From assembly GCA_903889565.1 (NCBI GenBank), contig CAISYC010000022.1:21877-85876 (forward strand): a stretch of DNA of 64,000 nucleotides, written 5' to 3'. Below the pieces are notes generated by a model, which did no database searches, was not told the DNA's origin, and worked only from the letters and a program-made list of their open reading frames with translations. Shown piece after piece: positions 8,912 through 17,707 of this stretch. The position numbers and the translations under genes were made by a program. How positions within the stretch are numbered: position 1 is the first letter of the stretch; every line of letters begins with the position of its first letter. Source of the DNA: an uncultured beta proteobacterium (GTDB lineage Bacteria; Pseudomonadota; Gammaproteobacteria; Burkholderiales; SG8-41).

Positions 8912-9952
8912 ATGCATCACGGCGACATATCAAGCAGCAAGGACACGGTCGGCGTAGCCGTCGTCAATTACAAAATGCCACGGCTGCATTCCAAGGCCGA
9001 GATCATCGCCAACGCGAAGAACATCGCGAACATGGTGGTCGGCATGAAGACCGGTCTACCCGGCATGGACCTGGTGATTTTTCCGGAATACAGCACGCAC
9101 GGCATCATGTACGACGCAAAAGAGATGTATGAGAATGCCGCCAGCGTGCCCGGCGAGGAAACCGAAATTTTCGCCGCCGCCTGCCGCAAGGCCAAAGTGT
9201 GGGGCGTGTTTTCGCTGACCGGCGAGCGGCATGAAGAGCATCCGCACAAGGCGCCCTACAACACGCTGATCCTGATGAATGATCAGGGCGAGATCGTGCA
9301 GAAGTACCGCAAGATCATGCCGTGGGTGCCGATCGAGGGCTGGTATCCGGGCAACTGCACCTATGTCAGCGATGGACCGAAGGGCCTGAAGATCAGCCTC
9401 ATCATCTGCGACGACGGCAACTATCCGGAAATCTGGCGCGACTGCGCGATGAAGGGCGCCGAGTTGATCATCCGCTGCCAGGGCTATATGTATCCGGCGA
9501 AGGAGCAGCAGATACTGATTTCGAAAGCGATGGCGTTTGCCAACAACGTCTACGTCGCGGTGGCCAATGCCGCCGGTTTCGACGGCGTGTATTCGTATTT
9601 CGGCCATTCGGCGATCATCGGTTTCGACGGCCGCACGCTGGGTGAATGCGGCGAAGAGGACATGGGCGTGCAGTACGCGGCGCTGTCGAAGCACCTGATC
9701 CGCGACTTCCGCAAGAACGGCCAGAGCGAGAACCATTTGTTCAAGCTGCTGCACCGCGGTTACACCGGGCTGATCAATTCGCGCGAGGGCGATCAGGGCG
9801 TGGCCACGTGCCCATACGAGTTCTACGGGCAATGGATCAACGATCCAGAAGCGACGCGCAAACGCGTCGAGGCGATCACCCGCGGTACGGTGGGCACGGA
9901 GGAGGCGCCGATCGACGGTATCCCGAATCCGGAAACGCTGGCGCATCGTTGA
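8912..9952 (+). CDS. amiE: Aliphatic amidase AmiE
   Basis: 346-residue nitrilase-superfamily enzyme converting short aliphatic amides (acetamide, propionamide) to acid and ammonia in the cytoplasm. It is collinear with Pseudomonas AmiE. The catalytic triad is at the same positions: Glu59 in FPEYS, Lys134 in YRKIMPW and Cys166 in [11 protein letters not shown]. The start MHHGDISSS matches the family, and an AGGAG site precedes ATG 8912. Residue 139 is Val where I recall Cys in Pseudomonas AmiE. With fmdA it gives the operon hydrolases for both formamide and longer amides. Confidence 0.94.
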   Translation: MHHGDISSSKDTVGVAVVNYKMPRLHSKAEIIANAKNIANMVVGMKTGLPGMDLVIFPEYSTHGIMYDAKEMYENAASVPGEETEIFAAACRKAKVWGVFSLTGERHEEHPHKAPYNTLILMNDQGEIVQKYRKIMPWVPIEGWYPGNCTYVSDGPKGLKISLIICDDGNYPEIWRDCAMKGAELIIRCQGYMYPAKEQQILISKAMAFANNVYVAVANAAGFDGVYSYFGHSAIIGFDGRTLGECGEEDMGVQYAALSKHLIRDFRKNGQSENHLFKLLHRGYTGLINSREGDQGVATCPYEFYGQWINDPEATRKRVEAITRGTVGTEEAPIDGIPNPETLAHR

Positions 9953-9991
9953 ATTGTTGCCGCGCGGTTGCGCAGGGCGGCAGTAAAGTTT

Positions 9992-10804
9992 ATGGATGCG
10001 TCCGTTGCGAACGACCCGCTGTCGGCTTATCGCGTTGATTGTGAGCCGTTCTATCAATCCTCGGCGGATGAAGTAAAACTATTCGAGGCGGCCTACGCGC
10101 ACCGCCTTCCGCTCGTGCTCAAAGGGCCGACCGGTTGCGGCAAGACCCGCTTCGTCGAACATATGGCGTGGCGCTTGCAGCGACCGCTGATCACCGTCGC
10201 TTGTCACGAAGACCTCACCGCCGGCGATCTGATCGGACGCTGGTTGCTCGACGGCGAGGGCACGCGCTGGCAGGACGGTCCGTTGACGCTGGCGGCGCGC
10301 CACGGCGCAATTTGTTATCTCGACGAACTGGTCGAGGCGCGCGCCAATACCACGGTCGTCATCCATCCGCTGACCGATACACGGCGCATGCTGCCGCTGG
10401 CACCGCGCAACGAAATCGTCCACGCGCACGGCGATTTTCAACTGGTGATTTCCTACAACCCGTCGCCGTCGGTGCGCGAGATGAAAGCCTCGACGCGGCA
10501 GCGTTTCTGCGCGATAGAGTTTGCCTATCCGGACAACGCGTGCGAAGCGGCGATTGTCGCGCACGAAGCGGGGCTCGACCCGGAGCGCGCCGCCGCAATC
10601 GTCGGCTTCGGCACACGCACGCGCCGATTGCACGGAATCGGCCTCGACGAAGGCGCCTCGACGCGCATGCTGGTGCGCGCAGCCATGCTGGTGGCGCGGG
10701 GCCTGCCCTTGCCGGCGGCGTGCAAATTGGCCATCGTCGATCCATTGAGCGATGAGCCCGAAGCGCACGAGGCCTTGCAGGCCGCGCTCGACGCCGCGTT
10801 CTAG
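9992..10804 (+). CDS. MoxR-type AAA+ ATPase of the CbbQ/NirQ/NorQ family
   Basis: 270-residue AAA+ ATPase. Walker A GPTGCGKT is at residues 45-52 and Walker B is ICYLDELVEA. This family works with a VWA partner to remodel or insert metal in target enzymes, for example Rubisco activation (CbbQ/CbbO) or nitric oxide reductase assembly (NorQ/NorD). No rubisco or nor gene lies in the window. The next gene is the VWA partner, 12 bases on. ATG 9992 is chosen over the upstream TTG 9968 because the alignable part starts soon after it. The target here is unknown. Confidence 0.85.
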   Translation: MDASVANDPLSAYRVDCEPFYQSSADEVKLFEAAYAHRLPLVLKGPTGCGKTRFVEHMAWRLQRPLITVACHEDLTAGDLIGRWLLDGEGTRWQDGPLTLAARHGAICYLDELVEARANTTVVIHPLTDTRRMLPLAPRNEIVHAHGDFQLVISYNPSPSVREMKASTRQRFCAIEFAYPDNACEAAIVAHEAGLDPERAAAIVGFGTRTRRLHGIGLDEGASTRMLVRAAMLVARGLPLPAACKLAIVDPLSDEPEAHEALQAALDAAF

Positions 10805-10816
10805 GGCGCGGCGGCC

Positions 10817-12400
10817 GTGGCAGACAGCGCAGATGCCGCCGCCAGAACGACCTTGTCGCACTGGCTGCGACTGTTGTGGAATCTCGCGCCACCGCTGCAT
10901 CTGAACGGCGAGCAGCCGTTCATCGCCGCAGGCGCGATCCATCTGCCGGCGCAAATACACTGGCAGCAGCATGCCGCGGCTGCCGCGCATGCGGCGGCCC
11001 ACCTTGTATATTCGCCGCGCCGTTTCGATAGCGAGGGACTGGGAACGATTGCACGTGCACTGACGGGGTTGCTCGAAGACGCTCGCGTCGAGGCGCTGGC
11101 CGTGCGTGAATTGCCCGGGCTCGCGCGGCTGTGGCGGCCATTGCATACGGCAACGCCGGCAAGCGGCGCAGACTTCGAGACGCTGTTGCAGCGGCTTGCG
11201 CGCGCGCTGGCCGATCCTGCGTATGACGATCCGCATGTCTGGGTGCGCAAAGGCCGCGCGCTGTTTTTTGGCGAGGCCGGATACGCGCTTCCCGCGTTGC
11301 ATGGTGCCGGCAACGTGCGCAGTGCGGCGGTGCGGCTCGGTCACGATATCGGGCAGGCGCGTCTGCAGTTCAATGCGAAGACTTATCGTGTCGCTCCCGG
11401 CTACCGCGACGATCATCGCTGGATGTGGCCGGCCGATGTGTTGACTGCGGCGCCGCCGCCGGCGCGCGCGCCGGCCGGCGATACGCAGGACGATGAAACT
11501 GTGAGTGTGACGTCCGCAACCGTAACGCGCCACGCGGAGTGGGATCGTCTGATCGCGCGCCTGCGACCCGACTGGTGCGGTGTCATCGAAATCGCGGCGC
11601 AAGATGTTTTCGTTTCTTCGGCGGCAGGCGGCGATGAGAACCTGATCCGGCACACCGCCGCGCAACTGCGCGGGTCGCTGCGCACACTTTTGCGTCGACA
11701 ATCGGCGGCTCGGCGCAGCGAAGAAGGCGAAGTGTTCGACCCCGCCGCATTGGTCGACTGGCAGGTGGCGCGCCGCCGTCATCAGGCGTCCGAACCGCGG
11801 GTCTATCGCGCGCCGGCCACGCGGGCCGTGCGCGCCGCCGTGTGGCTGCTGATTGATCAGTCCGCGTCCACGGCTGCCGCATATGATTCCGACGGACACT
11901 GCGTGCTGCAGACCGCGACAACCACGGCGTCGGCCACGGCCCTCGCTCTGCAGGCGCTTGGCATGCGATGCACGGTCGCCGGCTTTCACTCGAATGGCCG
12001 GCATGCGGTGCGCATGGCGATCGTCAAATCGTTCACTCAGCCGGTCGATGAGACTATGCAGGCGCGTTTGCGCGGCTTGCGGCCCGCCGGTTCCACCCGG
12101 CTGGGCGCTGCGCTGCGCCACGCCGCGCAACGCCTGGCGGCCGAATGCGATGAACCGCGTTGGGTGCTGCTGATTTCCGATGGCGAGCCGCATGACGTCG
12201 ATGTGCACGATCCGCGCTATTTGATCGACGATGCGCGTCACGCCGTCATGACCGCCGCGCGAAGCGGCGTGCGCATGGCCTGTCTGCTACCGGGGCAGGG
12301 CGGCGCTGGTCCGGCGCGGCGTATCTTCGGTGCCGGCGCGGTGCAGACCGTGCATGGTCTCGCCGACGTGCCGCGTGCCTTGCGGCGATTGCTGGGCTAG
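10817..12400 (+). CDS. VWA-domain protein, CbbO/NorD-like
   Basis: 527 residues with a GTG start. The C-terminal third is a von Willebrand A domain with the MIDAS triad Asp347-x-Ser349-x-Ser351 (DQSAS) and a later threonine/aspartate region (STRLG, ISDGEPHDVD). The N-terminal part is Ala/Arg-rich with little recognisable structure. It is the expected partner of the ATPase upstream: in NorQD and CbbQO pairs the VWA protein recruits the target. It lies just after the amide-utilisation genes on the same strand, so it could mature one of those enzymes. That is inference from position only. Confidence 0.82.
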   Translation: MADSADAAARTTLSHWLRLLWNLAPPLHLNGEQPFIAAGAIHLPAQIHWQQHAAAAAHAAAHLVYSPRRFDSEGLGTIARALTGLLEDARVEALAVRELPGLARLWRPLHTATPASGADFETLLQRLARALADPAYDDPHVWVRKGRALFFGEAGYALPALHGAGNVRSAAVRLGHDIGQARLQFNAKTYRVAPGYRDDHRWMWPADVLTAAPPPARAPAGDTQDDETVSVTSATVTRHAEWDRLIARLRPDWCGVIEIAAQDVFVSSAAGGDENLIRHTAAQLRGSLRTLLRRQSAARRSEEGEVFDPAALVDWQVARRRHQASEPRVYRAPATRAVRAAVWLLIDQSASTAAAYDSDGHCVLQTATTTASATALALQALGMRCTVAGFHSNGRHAVRMAIVKSFTQPVDETMQARLRGLRPAGSTRLGAALRHAAQRLAAECDEPRWVLLISDGEPHDVDVHDPRYLIDDARHAVMTAARSGVRMACLLPGQGGAGPARRIFGAGAVQTVHGLADVPRALRRLLG

Positions 12401-12534
12401 CGGCAGGCTGTGCCGGTCACACTTTGGTTGCGCTGCTGGCCGGCGCCGTAATTTATTGCTGACGCGGCGCGACGGCAACTCTTAGAATGTCGGGCATTGC
12501 GCCAAACCGCGCGCCCGCGTCAAGGGTTGTTTGA

Positions 12535-14265
12535 GTGGATAGACGAGAATTCCTGCATGTGATGGCGATGGCAGCGGCAGCCGGATTGCCGCTGACCGCG
12601 GCGTCGCCGCGGGCGCAGGCTGCCGCCGACGGATACGATCTGCGACGTTACGGCAATGTACATTTTCTGCACTTCACCGATTGCCATGCGCAACTGCTGC
12701 CGGTGTGGTTTCGCGAGCCGTCGGTCAATCTTGGCAGCGGTGCCTTGCGCGGCAAGCCGCCGCATCTGGTCGGGCCCGCATTGCTGGCGAAGTACGGCAT
12801 CGCGCCCGGTTCGGCGGCGGCATATGCGTTCACTCATCTCGATTTTGTGCATGCCGCGCAGATCTATGGCAAGGTCGGGGGCTTTGCGCATCTCGCCACG
12901 CTGATCAAACGCTTGCGCGCAAGCCGGCCCGGCGCGCTGCTGCTCGACGGCGGCGACACCTGGCAGGGTTCGGCCACCGCCTTGTGGACGCAGGGGCAGG
13001 ACATGATCGACGCCTGCAAACTGCTCGGCGTCGACATCATGACCGGACACTGGGATTTCACGCTGGGCGCGGAACGGGTGCAGCAGGTCGTGCGCGGGCA
13101 ATTCAAGGGCCGCTGCGAATTTCTTGCGCAGAACGTCCGTACCGTCGATTTTGGCGACGAAGTCTTTACGCCGTTCGTGATCCGGCCGATGAACGGGGTG
13201 CCGGTGGCCGTCATCGGTCAGGCGTATCCGTATACGCCGATCGCCAATCCGCGCTATTTCGTCGCCGACTGGAGTTTCGGCATTCAGGAAGAGACCTTGC
13301 AACGCACCGTTGAATCAGCGCGTGCGCAGGGCGCGCAGGCAGTGGTGCTGCTGTCGCACAACGGCATGGACATCGATCTGAAACTCGCCTCGCGTGTGCG
13401 CGGCATCGACGCCATACTCGGCGGTCACACGCATGACGGCGTGCCGCAGCCGGTGATCGTCGCCAACGGCGGCGGAAGGACGCTGGTGACCAACGCCGGT
13501 TCGAACGGCAAGTTTCTCGGTGTGCTCGACCTGCAGGTGAGTGCCGGCCGTGTCGCCGGCTTTCAATACCGCCTGTTGCCGGTGTTCGCCAATCTGTTGC
13601 CGGCCGATCCCGACATGCTGGCCCTGATCGAACGCGTGCGTGCGCCGTACGTCGAACAGCTTGCCGAACCGCTCGCCGTGACCGAGGGCCTGCTTTACCG
13701 GCGCGGCAATTTCAACGGCAGTTTCGACCAGTTGATCCTCGACGGCCTGCTGCAAATGAAGGATGCCGAGATCGCCTTCTCGCCGGGTTTCCGCTGGGGC
13801 ACCAGCCTGTTGCCCGGCGAAACCATCCGCATGGAACAGCTGATGGACCAGACCGCGATCACCTACCCGTTTACGACTTTGACTGAAATGACCGGCGAGT
13901 CCATTAAATCGGTGCTGGAAGACGTTTGCGACAACCTGTTCAATCCGGATCCGTACTATCAGCAGGGTGGCGACATGGTGCGTGTCGGCGGTTTGCAGTA
14001 CGTGTGCAATCCGGCTGCACTCATCGGCCGGCGGATCGACGACCTTCGGCTCAACGGCAAACCGCTGGACGCGGCGAAAACCTACAAGGTCGCGGGCTGG
14101 GGCGCGGTCTCCGATGAGGCGCGCGCGCGCGGCGGCGAACCGGTCTGGGATCTGATGGCGCGCTATTTGCGCGGGCGCAAGGTGGTGCCGGTGCTGCAAC
14201 CGAATTCACCGCGCCTGCGCGGCGTCGCCGGCGACGGCGGACTTGACGCCGACGGCGCTGCTTGA
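12535..14265 (+). CDS. soxB: Thiosulfohydrolase SoxB
   Basis: 576-residue periplasmic dimanganese hydrolase that releases sulfate from SoxYZ-bound thiosulfate intermediates. The GTG start directly follows an in-frame TGA, so no earlier start exists. A Tat signal (DRREFLHVMA, then Ala-rich) precedes the metallophosphatase domain. SoxB-type motifs are HFTDCHAQLLPV, GGDTWQGS, TGHWDFTLG (where 5'-nucleotidases have GNHE), LSHNGMD and GGHTHDG. The C-terminal domain has the NPDPYYQQGGDMVRVGGL signature. No soxXYZA or soxCD gene adjoins it, which is unusual, so partners must lie elsewhere or be missing. Confidence 0.93.
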   Translation: MDRREFLHVMAMAAAAGLPLTAASPRAQAAADGYDLRRYGNVHFLHFTDCHAQLLPVWFREPSVNLGSGALRGKPPHLVGPALLAKYGIAPGSAAAYAFTHLDFVHAAQIYGKVGGFAHLATLIKRLRASRPGALLLDGGDTWQGSATALWTQGQDMIDACKLLGVDIMTGHWDFTLGAERVQQVVRGQFKGRCEFLAQNVRTVDFGDEVFTPFVIRPMNGVPVAVIGQAYPYTPIANPRYFVADWSFGIQEETLQRTVESARAQGAQAVVLLSHNGMDIDLKLASRVRGIDAILGGHTHDGVPQPVIVANGGGRTLVTNAGSNGKFLGVLDLQVSAGRVAGFQYRLLPVFANLLPADPDMLALIERVRAPYVEQLAEPLAVTEGLLYRRGNFNGSFDQLILDGLLQMKDAEIAFSPGFRWGTSLLPGETIRMEQLMDQTAITYPFTTLTEMTGESIKSVLEDVCDNLFNPDPYYQQGGDMVRVGGLQYVCNPAALIGRRIDDLRLNGKPLDAAKTYKVAGWGAVSDEARARGGEPVWDLMARYLRGRKVVPVLQPNSPRLRGVAGDGGLDADGAA

Positions 14266-14308
14266 AGTCGAATTGCGTTAACATAGCGGCTGTCATCCGG
14301 GAATCACC

Positions 14309-14824
14309 ATGAAAACAATCCGCAACATCCTGCTGGCCGTCATGGTACTGGCCGCCGTGCCGGCGCTGGCGCAGCCGCTCAAGATCGGTGTCGTTGACGG
14401 CGGACGCGTTGAAGGCGAATCCGAGCTGACCAAACGCGCGATCGAACAGCTGAAGAAGGAATTCGCGCCGCGCGAGCAGCAGTTGCAGGACCTGCAGAAG
14501 CAGGGCCTCGACCTGAAGGCCGAAGTCGAGCGCGACGGCGACAAAATGAAACCCGCCGACCGCGCGGTCAAGGAAAAACGCCTTGTCGCGTTGTCGCAGC
14601 AGTTCGAGCAGATGCAGCGCAGCTATGCGGAGGACATGGAATTCCGCCAGCGCGAAGTGCGCCTGCGCATCGTCGGCGAAATCACCGCGGTGATCAACAG
14701 CATCGCCGAAGCCGAGAAATTCGATCTGATCCTGCAGCAGGCGATCTACGCCAGCGGGCAGATCGATCTGACCGACCGCGTGATCCAGGAAATGGCCAAG
14801 CGCGCCGCCGCGACGCCGCGTTGA
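14309..14824 (+). CDS. OmpH/Skp family periplasmic chaperone
   Basis: 171 residues. A signal peptide (MKTIRN, hydrophobic core, cleavage near ALA-QP at residue 23) is followed by a short beta segment KIGVVDGGRV. A long charged helical region rich in Glu, Lys and Gln makes the tentacle-like coiled coil of Skp. Skp holds unfolded outer-membrane proteins. The usual skp locus is beside bamA and lpxD, so this copy out of context may be a specialised relative. Its stop overlaps the start region of the nitrilase gene. Confidence 0.8.
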   Translation: MKTIRNILLAVMVLAAVPALAQPLKIGVVDGGRVEGESELTKRAIEQLKKEFAPREQQLQDLQKQGLDLKAEVERDGDKMKPADRAVKEKRLVALSQQFEQMQRSYAEDMEFRQREVRLRIVGEITAVINSIAEAEKFDLILQQAIYASGQIDLTDRVIQEMAKRAAATPR

Positions 14825-14826
14825 CA

Positions 14827-15648
14827 GTGACGGCATTCAAGGCTGCCTGCGTGCAGCTGAATTCGGGCAACGACCTTACCGCCAATCTGAAAACCGCCGC
14901 CTGCGCCGTGCGCGAAGCCGCTGCGGCGGGGGCGCAGCTGATCGCGCTGCCGGAATACGCGGTGTTGCTCGACGGCAGCGGGCGCGTCATGCGCGAAAAT
15001 TCGTTTGTCGAGCAAGCGCATCCGGCGCTCGCCGGATTCCGCGCGCTCGCGCGCGAAACCGCGGCCTGGCTGCTGATCGGTTCGCTGACGGTGAAAATCG
15101 ACGACGCGCTGATGGCCAATCGTTCGTATCTGCTCGGCCCCGACGGTGCGATTGTCGCCAGTTACGACAAGATCCACATGTTCGACGTTACATTGCCGAG
15201 CGGCAAGGTGATTCGCGAATCGAGCGCCTACCGGCCGGGCGACCGGGCGGTGCTCGCGGCCACGCCGTGGGGGCCGCTCGGAATGACCGTCTGTTACGAC
15301 CTGCGCTTTCCGCAGTTGTTTCGCGCGCTGGCAAAGGCGGGTGCGTTGTTTCTCGCGGTGCCGGCGTCGTTTCAGCGCGAGACCGGTGTTGCGCACTGGC
15401 ATGCCCTTCTGCGCGCGCGCGCGATCGAGAACCTCGCTTACGTCATCGCGCCGGCGATGTGCGGCGAACACCCCGGCCGCTCGTCCTACGGCCACTCGCT
15501 GATCATCGATCCCTGGGGCGCAATCATCGCCGAACTCGGCGCCGAGCCGGGGATTTGCTACGCGGTGATTGATCCCGCCGAGGTGATTCGCGTGCGCGGC
15601 TTGCTGCCGGCGCTCACGCATGACCGCGACTTCGCGCCGCCGGTTTGA
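14827..15648 (+). CDS. Carbon-nitrogen hydrolase (Nit1/omega-amidase type)
   Basis: 273-residue nitrilase-superfamily enzyme with the complete triad: Glu43 in ALPEYAV, Lys115 in YDKIHMFDV and Cys156 in VCYDLRFP. The CYDLRFP pattern and length fit the Nit branch (deaminated glutathione amidase/omega-amidase), a metabolite-repair enzyme, rather than true nitrilases. GTG 14827 is preferred; a TTG at 14821 would add two residues. It follows the OmpH-like gene directly. Confidence 0.85.
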   Translation: MTAFKAACVQLNSGNDLTANLKTAACAVREAAAAGAQLIALPEYAVLLDGSGRVMRENSFVEQAHPALAGFRALARETAAWLLIGSLTVKIDDALMANRSYLLGPDGAIVASYDKIHMFDVTLPSGKVIRESSAYRPGDRAVLAATPWGPLGMTVCYDLRFPQLFRALAKAGALFLAVPASFQRETGVAHWHALLRARAIENLAYVIAPAMCGEHPGRSSYGHSLIIDPWGAIIAELGAEPGICYAVIDPAEVIRVRGLLPALTHDRDFAPPV

Positions 15649-15655
15649 GCGCCTG

Positions 15656-16108
15656 CTACCGGTTATTCGCGAGGTGGGGAAACTGTATCTCCGACAGCGT
15701 GCCGGTCGCGACCGATTGCGGCGCTTCGCTGTTCGGGAAGTTCAACTCGATTTTGTTGCCGACCGGATCGCGCAGGAACATCTGGAAGCCGGCATCGGGC
15801 ACGTTCTGTTCGTCGAAACGGGCGCCGTGATCGATCAGGCGCCGGCGGAATTCTTCAACGCCGGTGACGTTGAAGGCGACATGATCCCAGCTGCTTTTCT
15901 TTTCGTCGCTGCCCGGCCAGTCGTCGGCGAAGCGCACGACCACGTGAATCAGCGGATGCGATCCCTGGTAGAGCCACAGGCCCTTGTTCGGGAATTCCGG
16001 CCGGTGGCCGACGGTGAGGCCGAGCACCGCGCCGTAGAATTTCTCGATTGCCGGCAGATCCTTTTGACGGCAGCCGATATTGACATGATGAACTCCGTGC
16101 AACGGCAT
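15656..16108 (-). CDS. VOC (glyoxalase/bleomycin-resistance) family protein
   Basis: 150 residues with the vicinal-oxygen-chelate fold. The start MPLHGVHHVNIGC gives the first metal-type histidines, and the end FLRDPVGNKIELN supplies the C-terminal Glu, the usual pattern of a metal-dependent VOC enzyme. ATG 16106-16108 is chosen because GGGAG lies a few bases upstream and the homologous region begins there; the open frame extends 56 codons further upstream without family features. The substrate is unknown. It is convergent with the nitrilase gene and divergent from surE. Confidence 0.82.
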   Translation of the reverse strand: MPLHGVHHVNIGCRQKDLPAIEKFYGAVLGLTVGHRPEFPNKGLWLYQGSHPLIHVVVRFADDWPGSDEKKSSWDHVAFNVTGVEEFRRRLIDHGARFDEQNVPDAGFQMFLRDPVGNKIELNFPNSEAPQSVATGTLSEIQFPHLANNR

Positions 16109-16212
16109 TGCCTGCTCCCGCGTGTGCGAATGGAGGCGACACTGTGCCAGAGTCGGGGCGCGCGCGGCAAGCGCGCGGTCCATCCGGCGGTCGTAACCGC
16201 ACTGCTGCGTGA

Positions 16213-16218
16213 TATAAT
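16213..16218 (+). promoter_or_regulatory. Possible -10 element (TATAAT) upstream of surE
   Basis: A perfect TATAAT lies 96 bases before surE. No good -35 hexamer is seen at 16-18 bases upstream, so the call is tentative. Confidence 0.3.
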
Positions 16219-16313
16219 TTGCCGCCGTGCATGCGTCGAATTTTCTCCGGGTCGCGCAGGTCGCGGCGGCCGCCAATCCGTTGTTTCCCGCGCTTCATTT
16301 TCGGTGCTGAACA

Positions 16314-17054
16314 ATGCACATTCTGCTGAGTAACGACGACGGTTACTTCGCGCCCGGGCTCGCCGCCCTGGCCGAAACGCTGTCAGCGTTTGCGCGCATC
16401 ACGGTGGTCGCGCCCGAGCGCGACCGCAGCGGTGCAAGCAATTCGCTCACGCTGGACCGTCCGCTCAGCGTGCGTCGCGCGCAAAACGGCTTTTTTTATG
16501 TCAATGGCACTCCCACCGATTGCGTGCACCTGGCGGTGACCGGCCTTCTGGATGAGATGCCCGATATCGTGATCTCAGGCGTCAATCACGGCGCCAACAT
16601 GGGCGACGACACGATTTATTCGGGCACCGTGGCGGCGGCGACCGAGGGTTTTCTACTGGGCATCCCGTCGCTGGCAGTGTCGCTGGTGGCCGGCGGCGGC
16701 GATCACTTCAATACGGCCGCGCGGGTGGCAGCTGAACTCGCGCAGCGCCTCATGCGCAGCCCGCCCGGCCAGCCGGTGCTGATCAATGTCAACGTGCCCG
16801 ACGTCGCCTATGAAAAACTCGCCGGCATGCAGGTCACCCGCCTAGGCAAACGGCACAAGGCCGAACCAGTGGTGAAGGCGAGCACGCCGCGCGGGGAAAC
16901 CGTCTATTGGGTGGGCGCCGCGGGAGCCGCGGCCGACGCCGGCGAGGGCACCGATTTTCATGCCGCGGCGCACGGCGCGGTATCGTTGACGCCGCTGCAA
17001 ATGGATCTTACGCAGGTCGCACAACTGCCCGCATTGCGGAACTGGCTGGCATGA
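16314..17054 (+). CDS. surE: 5'/3'-nucleotidase SurE
   Basis: 246-residue metal-dependent nucleotidase. The N-terminal [11 protein letters not shown] gives the metal-binding Asp8-Asp9. [41 protein letters not shown] and NVNVPD are all present. It hydrolyses nucleoside 5'- and 3'-monophosphates. Its TGA overlaps the ATG of pcm (ATGA), the conserved surE-pcm stress and repair pair. Confidence 0.96.
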   Translation: MHILLSNDDGYFAPGLAALAETLSAFARITVVAPERDRSGASNSLTLDRPLSVRRAQNGFFYVNGTPTDCVHLAVTGLLDEMPDIVISGVNHGANMGDDTIYSGTVAAATEGFLLGIPSLAVSLVAGGGDHFNTAARVAAELAQRLMRSPPGQPVLINVNVPDVAYEKLAGMQVTRLGKRHKAEPVVKASTPRGETVYWVGAAGAAADAGEGTDFHAAAHGAVSLTPLQMDLTQVAQLPALRNWLA

Positions 17055-17707
17055 GCACGCGCATTTCCGGCATCGGCATGACCTCGCAGCGCACGCGCCT
17101 GCGCATGATCACGCGGCTGCGCGAGCAGGGCATTGCCGACGAGGCGGTGCTCAATGTCATGAATGAAATTCCGCGGCATATTTTTGTCGAGGACGCGCTG
17201 GCCAGCCGCGCCTATGACGATTGCGCGCTGCCGATCGGCTTCGGGCAGACGATTTCGCAGCCGTACATCGTCGCCCGCATGTCCGAATTGATCACCGCCG
17301 GCCGGCCGCCCGGCAAGGTGCTGGAGATCGGCACCGGCTGCGGTTATCAGACATCCATCCTCGCGCGCCTGTCGACCGAGGTCTATTCGGTCGAACGCCT
17401 TCTGCCCCTGCTGGCCAAGGCGCGGCGCAATGTGCGCGAGCTGCGCGTGATGAACATCCGCTTCAAGCATGCCGACGGCCATATCGGCATCCCGGAGGCG
17501 GCGCCGTTCGACGCCATCATGGTGACGGCGGCGGCGACCCATGTGCCCGATGCTTTGAAGCATCAGCTTGCGGTCGGCGGGCGCATGGTTGTGCCGATGG
17601 GGACCAACGAACAGCATTTGTGCCTGATCGAACGCACGCGCACCGGCTTTGCGGAGACGCGGCTGGATGCGGTGAATTTCGTGCCGCTGTTGTCGGGGTT
17701 GAGTTGA
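17051..17707 (+). CDS. pcm: Protein-L-isoaspartate O-methyltransferase
   Basis: 218 residues. The enzyme methylates L-isoaspartyl residues in aged proteins using S-adenosylmethionine. The SAM motif [18 protein letters not shown] is near residues 94-111, preceded by [18 protein letters not shown] 17051 overlaps the surE stop by four bases. The nlpD start overlaps its own end, so surE, pcm and nlpD are coupled. Confidence 0.96.
   Translation: MSTRISGIGMTSQRTRLRMITRLREQGIADEAVLNVMNEIPRHIFVEDALASRAYDDCALPIGFGQTISQPYIVARMSELITAGRPPGKVLEIGTGCGYQTSILARLSTEVYSVERLLPLLAKARRNVRELRVMNIRFKHADGHIGIPEAAPFDAIMVTAAATHVPDALKHQLAVGGRMVVPMGTNEQHLCLIERTRTGFAETRLDAVNFVPLLSGLS

Noticed and set aside
10079..12241. 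720-residue minus-strand frame opposite the MoxR/VWA pair
   Set aside because: Spans two real genes on the other strand; composition is typical of a GC shadow.
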